From assembly GCA_017577565.1 (NCBI GenBank), contig PKRH01000172.1:1-5542 (forward strand): 5,542 nucleotides of DNA. The letters are read 5' to 3'. Position numbers and translations under genes: made by a program. Shown here one piece after another: positions 1-4,268 of the stretch (the stretch's first letter is position 1; each line of letters begins with the position of its first letter). The notes beneath the pieces are model-generated. The model ran no database searches and was not told where the DNA came from. It saw only the letters and a program-made list of their open reading frames with translations. This stretch comes from Thermoanaerobacterales bacterium. GTDB taxonomy: Bacteria > Actinomycetota > Acidimicrobiia > Acidimicrobiales > JACDCH01.

Positions 1-289
1 GCACCGACAGGCCGGGCAGGCGGGAGCGGGCGAGGACCCAGGCGAGGGGGACGCCGCAGAGCAGCGACAAGCCGGTGGCCGCGGCGGCCGAGACCAGGCT
101 GAGCCGCAGGGCGTCGGTGACGATCGGGCGGCGCACCAGCTCGGCGAGGTCGGACCACGGGGCCCGCTGCAGCAGCGCCACCAGGGGCAGGACGAGGAAC
201 CCGACGGCGAGGGCGGCGAGCGGCACGAGCGCCCACGGCGGGCGGGCCCGGGCCGCCCGCCGGCCGGGGCGGGGCGCGGCCCGGCTCAT
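1..289 (-). CDS. modB: Molybdate ABC transporter permease ModB, N-terminal part (cut by window edge)
   Basis: Only the first 96 codons are present, and the gene runs off the left edge. The product would be the membrane channel of a molybdate importer, working with lipoprotein ModA and an ATPase (ModC) expected further left. After an Arg/Pro-rich cytoplasmic start (residues 1-18) there is a clear membrane segment at about residues 19-40 (ALVPLAALAVGFLVLPLVAL). A short loop with the APWSDL stretch typical of ModB follows at residues 43-48. A second segment begins near residue 60 (ALRLSLVSAAAATGLSL) and leads into GVPLAWVLARSRLPG, the usual start of the permease domain. The ATG overlaps the modA stop as ATGA, which fixes the start and implies translational coupling. 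Identity rests on these motifs and on modA next door. A related permease such as sulfate CysT is less likely. Confidence 0.9.
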   Translation of the reverse strand, partial: MSRAAPRPGRRAARARPPWALVPLAALAVGFLVLPLVALLQRAPWSDLAELVRRPIVTDALRLSLVSAAAATGLSLLCGVPLAWVLARSRLPGLSV

Positions 290-1074
290 GGCGGCCCGAA
301 CCCGTGGCCGGCGAGGACGTCCCGGCCGGCCGGCGAGGCCACGAAGGCGACGAACGCCGCCGCGGCGTCGGGGTGGGGCGCCCCGGCGACCGTGGCGATC
401 GGGTACCGGGTGGTGCCCGCCTCGCCGGCGGGGACGTCGATGCCCTCGGCGGCGCCGCCGGCCGCCTGCACGTCGGTCGCGTAGACGAGCCCGGCGTCGA
501 GCTCGCCGGCCTCGATCTTGGCCAGCAGGGCCCGGACGTCGGGCTCCTCGGTGTCGGGCGCCGGCGTGACCCCCGCGTCCGCCAGGACGCGCCGGGCCAG
601 CTCGCCGCAGGGGACGCCCTCGGCGCACAGCCCGACGAGCAGCTCGTCGCGGGCCAGGTCGTCGAGGCCGGTGACGTCCGCGGGGTTGCCGGCGGGGACG
701 GCGAGCTGCAGCCGGTTGGTGGCGAACACGACGGGCTCGCCGACGGCGCCCTCGTCGACGAGGTCGGCCATGACCCCCTCGTCGGCGGTGGCGACGACGT
801 CCGCTGGCGCGCCCTCCAGCACCTGCTCGCGCAGGCTGGGGGAGCCGGCGAAGCTCAGCTCCACGGTGACGCCCGGGTGCTCGTCCTCGAACGCGGCGGC
901 GACGTCCGCGAAGGCGTCGGTGAGCGAGGCGGCGGCGAACACGGTGACCGCGCCCTCCGGTCCGTCGCCTTCGTCGCCGGCCGGCGCCGCGTCGCCGGAG
1001 GAGCCCCCGCAGGCCGCGAGCGCGCCCAGGACGGCGACGGCGGCGAGCAGCGGCCGGACCGGGCGGGTGGTCAT
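286..1074 (-). CDS. modA: Molybdate-binding lipoprotein ModA (ABC transporter substrate-binding protein)
   Basis: A 262-residue extracytoplasmic protein that captures molybdate (possibly tungstate) and delivers it to ModB. The start is the ATG at 1074, just before a lipoprotein signal: MTTRPVR, hydrophobic residues 9-21, lipobox L19-A20-A21-C22. It is preceded by a good ribosome binding site. The reading frame is open further upstream to about 1215, but that stretch is not signal-like and overlaps padR. An acidic/Gly linker (23-41) is followed by the type II binding fold. VTVFAAASL at 43-51 supplies the anion-binding Ser50, FAGSPSL at 75-81 supplies Ser78, and DAGLVYATD at 193-201 supplies the ligand tyrosine Y198. 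EEPDVRALLAKIEAGE matches the family's PNVR segment with Asp in place of Asn. C150 and C156 (CAEGVPC) form a pair that could make a disulfide outside the cell. The gene reads into modB with a 4-base overlap. Length is normal for the family. Confidence 0.95.
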   Translation of the reverse strand: MTTRPVRPLLAAVAVLGALAACGGSSGDAAPAGDEGDGPEGAVTVFAAASLTDAFADVAAAFEDEHPGVTVELSFAGSPSLREQVLEGAPADVVATADEGVMADLVDEGAVGEPVVFATNRLQLAVPAGNPADVTGLDDLARDELLVGLCAEGVPCGELARRVLADAGVTPAPDTEEPDVRALLAKIEAGELDAGLVYATDVQAAGGAAEGIDVPAGEAGTTRYPIATVAGAPHPDAAAAFVAFVASPAGRDVLAGHGFGPP

Positions 1075-1078
1075 GGGT

Positions 1079-1085
1079 CCCCCTC
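1079..1085 (-). promoter_or_regulatory. Ribosome binding site of modA
   Basis: On the minus strand the sequence reads GAGGGGG, then ACCC, then the ATG at 1074. This purine-rich site 4 nt from the ATG selects the lipoprotein start over the upstream in-frame possibilities. Confidence 0.7.
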
Positions 1086-1135
1086 GTCGTGCGGGCGATG
1101 GGTGGCGGGCCGGCGTCGGGTCCGCTCGACTAGTC

Positions 1136-1154
1136 ACACTGAACCTAGCAGTGT
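1136..1154. promoter_or_regulatory. Perfect inverted repeat in the modA-padR control region; candidate operator
   Basis: ACACTG (1136-1141) and CAGTGT (1149-1154) are exact reverse complements separated by 7 nt (AACCTAG). The repeat lies in the 112-bp divergent gap, 32 bp before the PadR start and 61 bp before modA. It overlaps TGCTAGGTT on the minus strand (1142-1150), which fits an extended -10 element for modA (TGn-TAnnnT). A second 8-bp palindrome, GACTAGTC, abuts it at 1128-1135. PadR proteins are dimers that bind dyads of this general size and often control themselves and the divergent neighbour, so this is the obvious place for such a site. Binding is inferred from position and symmetry only. 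Confidence 0.5.
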
Positions 1155-1186
1155 CGCCCGGGCCGTGGGCGTGGCAACCTCGGGGC

Positions 1187-1723
1187 ATGCGCCGCCGCCC
1201 GACGCTGTCGCTCAACGAGTGGGCCGTGCTGGGCCTGCTGGTCGAGCGACCCCGGCACGGCTACGACGTGGCCGCCGCGCTGAAGCCCGGCACGCCGCTG
1301 GGGACGGTGTGGACGGTGAACCGCCAGCTCGTCTACCGGGCGCTCGACCGGCTGGTGGCGCTGGGCCTGGCCGAGCCCCGCCGGCGGGAGCCCGGCGACG
1401 GCGGCCCGCCCCGCACCGTGCACGGGCCGACGCCACGCGGGGAGGAGGAGCTGCGGGCCTGGCTGGCGACGCCGGTCGAGCACCTGCGCGAGGTGCGCAG
1501 CGCCCTGCTGCTCAAGCTGGCCCTCGCCGACCGGCTCGGCGTCGAGCGGGCGCCGCTGGTCGCCGCCCAGCAGGAGGCGCTGGCCGAGCGGATCGGGGCG
1601 CTGGCCCGGCCGCCGGACGACCCGACCGACGTCGTGGCCCTGTGGCGCCACCACTCGGCGCTGGCCGTGCGGGACTTCCTGGCCTCGGTGGCGCAGCCCG
1701 CGGCGGCGTCACCCCGGGGCTGA
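1187..1723 (+). CDS. PadR-family transcriptional regulator
   Basis: A 178-residue DNA-binding protein of the PadR group with the short C-terminal helical domain (subfamily 1 size). Residues 7-85 form the winged helix. LSLNEWAVLGLLVERPRHGY (7-26) is the classic PadR opening with the conserved HGYD. The recognition helix is around RQLVYRALDRLVALGL (46-61) with the conserved Y50, and a basic Gly/Pro-rich wing follows (RREPGDGGPPRTVHG). Residues 93-165 are helical (EVRSALLLKLALADRL and onward), the expected dimerisation and effector region, with no recognisable ligand domain. The ATG at 1187 matches the family start. The frame stays open upstream, but only as the antisense of modA. No strong Shine-Dalgarno precedes the ATG, so translation may start close to the 5' end of the message. 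The gene diverges from modA and may repress itself and the mod genes. The effector is unknown. Confidence 0.92.
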   Translation: MRRRPTLSLNEWAVLGLLVERPRHGYDVAAALKPGTPLGTVWTVNRQLVYRALDRLVALGLAEPRRREPGDGGPPRTVHGPTPRGEEELRAWLATPVEHLREVRSALLLKLALADRLGVERAPLVAAQQEALAERIGALARPPDDPTDVVALWRHHSALAVRDFLASVAQPAAASPRG

Positions 1724-1738
1724 CGGGCCCGCGGCCCG
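1724..1738 (+). terminator. Hairpin directly after padR
   Basis: CGGGCC-CGC-GGCCCG forms a perfect 6-bp all-GC stem with a 3-nt loop, starting at the base after the TGA stop codon. No T-run follows, so it is a candidate hairpin-only terminator or an mRNA 3'-end stabiliser, not a textbook intrinsic terminator. Confidence 0.4.
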
Positions 1739-1746
1739 ATCTCGCC

Positions 1747-1788
1747 TTCCGGCGTCCGTGGCGCGCACATGTCCACCTGAGGGACGCC
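1747..1788. repeat. 42-bp palindromic repeat, copy A
   Basis: First of two 42-bp units running from TTCCGGCGTCCGTGG to CCACCTGAGGGACGCC. It is 37/42 identical to the copy at 1819-1860, in the same orientation at a 72-bp period. Each unit is internally palindromic. In this copy GGCGTCC (1751-1757) pairs with GGACGCC (1782-1788), and GTGG (1758-1761) pairs with CCAC (1773-1776). The apical loop ends in the palindrome ACATGT (1767-1772). The frames stay open here only because of high GC, and nothing looks like protein. The role is unknown: a dispersed intergenic palindrome, a protein-binding site, or part of a transcript 3' end are all possible. Confidence 0.8.
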
Positions 1789-1818
1789 GGTTCGGGCCGG
1801 CGCTGCGTTGCCCCGGCG

Positions 1819-1860
1819 TTCCGGCGTCCGTGGGACGCGCATGGCCACCTGAGCGACGCC
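1819..1860. repeat. 42-bp palindromic repeat, copy B
   Basis: Second unit, differing from copy A at five positions: three in the central 10 bp and two in the right arm. The outer arm is shortened to GGCGTC (1823-1828) with GACGCC (1855-1860), because the G-to-C change at 1854 breaks the seventh pair. A new local hairpin appears: GCGTCC (1824-1829), loop GTG, GGACGC (1833-1838). The changes are not compensatory, which argues against strict conservation of one RNA fold and for a mobile or binding-site type repeat. Confidence 0.8.
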
Positions 1861-1874
1861 AGAGCGGACCGGCT

Positions 1875-1913
1875 CCGCCCGGCGCTCCCGGGGTCGGGAC
1901 CCCGCCCGGCGCT
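1875..1913. repeat. 12-bp direct repeat flanking a 16-bp palindrome, just upstream of the tRNA
   Basis: CCGCCCGGCGCT occurs exactly at 1875-1886 and again at 1902-1913. Between and partly within the copies lies CGGGGTC-GG-GACCCCG (1889-1904), a near-perfect palindrome with 7-bp arms. The core CCGGCGCT occurs a third time at 1797-1804, between the two 42-bp repeats. The block lies 17 bp before the tRNA and overlaps its likely promoter, so it may be a control site, an upstream terminator hairpin, or repeat debris. Confidence 0.55.
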
Positions 1914-1918
1914 ACGCT
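1913..1918 (+). promoter_or_regulatory. Candidate -10 element for tRNA-Ser
   Basis: TACGCT fits the actinobacterial TAnnnT -10 pattern and lies 12 nt before the tRNA 5' end, which would give a leader of only a few bases. No convincing -35 hexamer is present at the usual distance, where the palindrome at 1889-1904 sits instead. Confidence 0.35.
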
Positions 1919-1930
1919 CGTCCCCTTCCG

Positions 1931-2015
1931 GGAGCGGTGGCCGAGTGGACGAAGGCAACGGTCTTGAAAACCGTCGACCCGCAAGGGTCCGTGGGTTCGA
2001 ATCCCACCCGCTCCG
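1931..2015 (+). tRNA. tRNA-Ser (anticodon UGA)
   Basis: A complete 85-nt class II tRNA that reads UCA and probably other UCN serine codons. The acceptor stem GGAGCGG (1931-1937) pairs with CCGCTCC (2008-2014), and the discriminator is G2015, as serine tRNAs require. The D stem is GCC (1940-1942) with GGC (1954-1956). The anticodon stem ACGGT/ACCGT encloses the loop CTTGAAA (1963-1969), giving anticodon TGA at 1965-1967. The long variable arm GACCC-GCAA-GGGTC (1976-1989) is the serine hallmark. The T arm is GTGGG-TTCGAAT-CCCAC (1991-2007). The 3' CCA is not encoded (CTAGC follows), as is common in actinobacteria. All stems are intact, so the gene should be functional. Confidence 0.97.
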
Positions 2016-2087
2016 CTAGCTCGGTTGTTGTCTGGGCGGGAGCCCGCGTGCTTAACGTCGGCATCCGTCGGTACCGGGGACGGGACG

Positions 2088-2093
2088 TACAGT
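2088..2093 (+). promoter_or_regulatory. Candidate -10 element giving a leaderless mrr transcript
   Basis: TACAGT is close to the TATAAT consensus and ends 6 nt before the GTG at 2100. Transcription would therefore begin at or next to the start codon. No Shine-Dalgarno lies in the usual window before this GTG, which agrees with leaderless translation, a common mode in actinobacteria. The -35 region (about 2065-2073) shows no clear TTGACA. Confidence 0.5.
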
Positions 2094-2099
2094 GCCGCC

Positions 2100-2987
2100 G
2101 TGGGCGAGACAGCGATTCCGAGCCACTTCGACCTGATGTGGCCGACCTTGCAGGCCCTCAAGCGGCTGGGGGGTTCGGGCCGGATCGAGGAGATCGTCGA
2201 GTCGGTCGTCGAGGCCGAGGGGTTCACCGAGGACCAGCTCGCTGTTCGCCGGCGGCCCGGCGATCGCATGACGAAGATCGAGTACCGCCTCGCCTGGGCG
2301 CGGAACCACCTCAAGAACATCGGTGCGATCAAGAACTCGGCGCGTGGCGTCTGGGCGATCACGGAACTCGGGCGGAGCCTCGACGAGGCGGAGACGCTAC
2401 GGCGGGTCAAGGAGTGGCGAGCTGAGTACAACCGGCGCTACCAGGAGAAGCGGCGCCGTTCCGAGTCCGACGAGGACGAGATCGCGCAGGACGAGATCGC
2501 GCAGGTCGACGCGGACGAGGAGCGCGACTGGAAGGACGTGCTCCTCGACCGCCTGATGAAGCTGACGCCTGATGCGTTCGAGCGGCTCGCCCAGCGTCTG
2601 CTTAGGGAAGCAGGCTTCCGGAACGTCCAGGTGCTCGGTCGGTCTGGCGACGGAGGGATCGACGGCGTGGGCGTGTACCGCGTGTCGCTCGTCTCGTTCC
2701 CCGTCTACTTCCAGTGCAAGCGCTGGGCGAACCAGGTGGGCGCGAGCGCCGTGCGTGACTTCCGGGGCGCGATGTCAGGGCGCGGCGAGAAGGGCCTCCT
2801 CATCACGACCGCCACGTTCTCACCCGCGGCTCGCGAGGAAGCCACCCGAGATGGCGCACCTCCCGTCGACCTCATCAGCGGCGAGGATCTGTGCGATCTC
2901 CTCAAGGAGTACGAGCTCGGCGTCACCACGACCACGCGCGTCATCGAGGAGGTCCAAGTCGTCGAGGACTTCTTCGACGACCTCTAG
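2100..2987 (+). CDS. mrr: Mrr-type restriction endonuclease (type IV, stand-alone)
   Basis: A 295-residue protein, close to E. coli Mrr (about 300). Mrr enzymes cut DNA carrying foreign methylation, so this is probably a defence nuclease, with no partner methylase in the window. Residues 8-92 form the Mrr_N winged-helix, DNA-binding half (HFDLMWPTLQALKRLGG, then YRLAWARNHLKNIGAI and GVWAITELGRSL). Residues 100-142 are a charged, probably coiled linker containing DEIAQ twice in tandem. Residues 155-270 form the PD-(D/E)XK domain: LTPDAFERLAQRLLREAGF with E161, GRSGDGGIDG with catalytic D188, FQCKRW with the Q205-x-K207 pair, and KGLLITTATFSPAAREEA. The key residues are present, so it should be active. 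The GTG at 2100 is chosen because homologues begin just before the xIPxxFDLM-like segment. An in-frame TTG at 2025 would add 25 unlikely residues across the promoter. The gene begins 84 bp after a tRNA and is less GC-rich than modA, which suggests acquisition followed by amelioration. Confidence 0.9.
   Translation: MGETAIPSHFDLMWPTLQALKRLGGSGRIEEIVESVVEAEGFTEDQLAVRRRPGDRMTKIEYRLAWARNHLKNIGAIKNSARGVWAITELGRSLDEAETLRRVKEWRAEYNRRYQEKRRRSESDEDEIAQDEIAQVDADEERDWKDVLLDRLMKLTPDAFERLAQRLLREAGFRNVQVLGRSGDGGIDGVGVYRVSLVSFPVYFQCKRWANQVGASAVRDFRGAMSGRGEKGLLITTATFSPAAREEATRDGAPPVDLISGEDLCDLLKEYELGVTTTTRVIEEVQVVEDFFDDL
2475..2504 (+). repeat. Exact 15-bp tandem duplication inside the mrr linker
   Basis: GACGAGATCGCGCAG occurs twice head to tail, in frame, encoding D-E-I-A-Q at residues 126-130 and 131-135. 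The copies are identical at DNA level, including the synonymous positions, so the duplication is recent or still able to slip. It lies in the flexible linker between the DNA-binding and nuclease domains, where length change is tolerable. Confidence 0.85.
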
Positions 2988-3001
2988 CGAAGCGGTGCGG
3001 G

Positions 3002-3045
3002 CTCCGCCGGCCCCACGCCCCGCGCGCCCGTGGGCCGGCCCGGAG
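3002..3045. terminator. Long GC hairpin between convergent genes; likely bidirectional terminator
   Basis: CTCCG (3002-3006) pairs with CGGAG (3041-3045). Inside it, CCGGCCCCACG (3007-3017) pairs with CGTGGGCCGG (3029-3038), leaving one bulged C, a CC bulge at 3039-3040 and an 11-nt loop. It sits in the 121-bp gap between the stops of mrr (plus) and the methyltransferase (minus), so it can fold in both transcripts. There is no U-tract. Confidence 0.55.
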
Positions 3046-3046
3046 G

Positions 3047-3064
3047 CGACGGCGCCCGCCGTCG
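3047..3064. terminator. Second hairpin in the convergent gap
   Basis: CGACGGCG (3047-3054) and CGCCGTCG (3057-3064) are exact reverse complements. Allowing a 4-nt loop, the stem is 7 bp. On the plus strand it is followed by TTCG only, so it probably backs up the larger hairpin just before it. Confidence 0.45.
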
Positions 3065-3108
3065 TTCGCCCCGGACCGGCCCGGTGTGGGCGGGGGGTCC
3101 GCTGCCGT

Positions 3109-4203
3109 CTAGGCCCGCGGCCGGTAGAAGCGGAACATCGGGTGGTCGACGTCGAGCACCTCGACCGACGAGAACCCCGCCTCGCGGGCGTAGCGCTCGA
3201 ACACGTCGGGGCGCATGACCGTCCCGGTCGCCGCCGACGTCTCGGCGTCCCGGCCGGCCGGCAGGCAGTGGAGGATGCTGAACCCGTAGAGCATCCGCTC
3301 GATCGGGTCGCCGGACGGCGAGAACGACTCGGCCGCCTTCTCGTCGATGATCAGCACCGCGCCGCCGTCGGCGGTCATCCGACGGACGGCGGTGAGGGCG
3401 CCGACCGGGTCGGCCAGGTCGTGGATGACCTCGCAGGCGATGGCCAGGTCGTAGCGGCCGTCGAAGGACGGCTCGCTGACGTCCCGGACCTCGACGCGCA
3501 CCCGGTCGGCGACGCCGCGGTCGGCGGCGTGCTTGCGGGCCAGCGCCACCGACGTGTCGTCGAGGTCGAACGCGTCGACGGTCACGTTCGGGTACGCCTC
3601 GGCCAGGTAGATCCCGAGCCAGCCCTCGCCGCAGCCGATGTCGACGATGCGCAGCGCCTCGCCGGCGTCCAGCCGGGCCTGGACGTCGGGGAGGGCGGGC
3701 ACCCACTCGGTCACCAGCGAGTTGGCGAACATCGGGCGGGTGAACCCGGCCTGCATGCCGTGGAACCCGTAGGCGGCGTAGGGCACCCCGGCGCCGGTGC
3801 GGAACGCGTCGGCGACGAGGTCGAGGGACCGGGCGATGACCGGCGCGATGTCGGCCAGGGCGCCGCTGTAGAAGGGGTGCTCCTCGTCGAGCAGCACCGC
3901 GGCGTGCGCCTCGGGGAGGGTGTAGCGCCGCTCGTCGGGCTCGGCGGCCGGGTCGTCGACGGTCAGGATCCCGGCGACGGCCTGGTGCTCCAGCCACTCC
4001 CGGGCGTAGCGGGCGTCGACGCCGGCGCGGGCGGCCACCTCGGGCGCGCTCAGCGCGTCGGCGCCCCGCAGGGCGTCGTAGAGGCCGAGCGCGCGGCCGA
4101 ACCAGGTGATCGTCAGCTCGGCGGTGCCGAGCGCGGCGCCGAACAGCTGCTCGGCGAAGGCCTCGGCCCGGGCGTCCAGGTCGGACGGGGTGGGGGTCGT
4201 CAC
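3109..4203 (-). CDS. Class I SAM-dependent methyltransferase with N-terminal winged helix (Rv2258c-like)
   Basis: A 364-residue cytoplasmic methyltransferase of unknown substrate, similar in layout to Mycobacterium tuberculosis Rv2258c (about 350 residues). Residues 13-100 look like the winged-helix dimerisation domain of this group (GTAELTITWFGRALGLYDAL, then LSAPEVAARAGVDARYAREWLEHQ, ending RRYTLPEAHAAVLL). Residues 110-180 are a helical lid with aromatic and small residues (YAAYGFHGMQAGFTRPMF) that may shape the substrate pocket. The Rossmann fold begins at 185. Motif I is IVDIGCGEGWLG (186-197), the acidic ribose-binding position is in DAFDLDD (D213/D215), D241 follows in VRDVS, motif II is YDLAIACEVIHDLADP (251-266), and GGAVLIIDEKA follows. 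The catalytic chemistry cannot be told, but a small-molecule O- or C-methyltransferase fits better than a DNA or protein one. The GTG at 4203 is fixed by a textbook ribosome binding site. The frame is open far upstream only as a shadow of the preceding gene. Confidence 0.9.
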   Translation of the reverse strand: MTTPTPSDLDARAEAFAEQLFGAALGTAELTITWFGRALGLYDALRGADALSAPEVAARAGVDARYAREWLEHQAVAGILTVDDPAAEPDERRYTLPEAHAAVLLDEEHPFYSGALADIAPVIARSLDLVADAFRTGAGVPYAAYGFHGMQAGFTRPMFANSLVTEWVPALPDVQARLDAGEALRIVDIGCGEGWLGIYLAEAYPNVTVDAFDLDDTSVALARKHAADRGVADRVRVEVRDVSEPSFDGRYDLAIACEVIHDLADPVGALTAVRRMTADGGAVLIIDEKAAESFSPSGDPIERMLYGFSILHCLPAGRDAETSAATGTVMRPDVFERYAREAGFSSVEVLDVDHPMFRFYRPRA

Positions 4204-4210
4204 GGGTCTG

Positions 4211-4218
4211 CCTCCTCG
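4211..4218 (-). promoter_or_regulatory. Strong ribosome binding site of the methyltransferase
   Basis: On the minus strand CGAGGAGG ends 7 nt before the GTG at 4203. This near-ideal match to the anti-Shine-Dalgarno sequence decides the GTG start and predicts efficient translation independent of the upstream gene. Confidence 0.85.
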
Positions 4219-4254
4219 GTCGTGTCTTCCGACCTGGGAGGCGCCGGATCGGGC

Positions 4255-4267
4255 CTGGCGATGCCAG
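4255..4267 (-). other. Small hairpin right after the regulator stop codon
   Basis: CTGGC-ATC-GCCAG on the minus strand is a perfect 5-bp stem with a 3-nt loop, beginning one base after the stop codon of the upstream gene (stop 4269-4271). With no T-run and only 65 bp to the next gene, it may attenuate read-through or protect an mRNA end, but it may also be chance. Confidence 0.3.
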
Positions 4268-4268
4268 A

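Noticed and set aside
1075..1186. Molybdenum-cofactor riboswitch in the modA leader
   Set aside because: The whole divergent gap is 112 bp, and the likely leader of about 60 nt is too short for that structured RNA. I see no matching helices.
1747..1860. CRISPR array
   Set aside because: Only two imperfect, palindromic copies with one 30-bp interval and no cas genes. The interval shares sequence motifs with the flanks.
1739..1930. Short open frames encoding repeated peptides over the 42-bp repeats
   Set aside because: All six frames are open because of base composition. The peptide repetition only mirrors the DNA repeat, and there is no ribosome binding site or domain.
304..2019. Very long plus-strand open frame running antisense to modA, through padR and into the tRNA
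   Set aside because: The translation is Gly/Arg/Ala-rich without recognisable domains. It is the antisense and off-frame shadow of modA and padR in very GC-rich DNA, where stops are rare.
2034..2047. Terminator hairpin for the tRNA (GGGC/GCCC or GCGG/CCGC)
   Set aside because: Only 4-bp competing stems, and the T-rich stretch lies before the hairpin rather than after it, so this is too weak to call.
2016..3108. Attachment site (attR) duplicating the tRNA-Ser 3' end downstream of mrr
   Set aside because: I looked for the T-arm/acceptor sequence (GTGGGTTCGAATCCCACC) in 2988-3108 and found no match. No integrase is present in the window.
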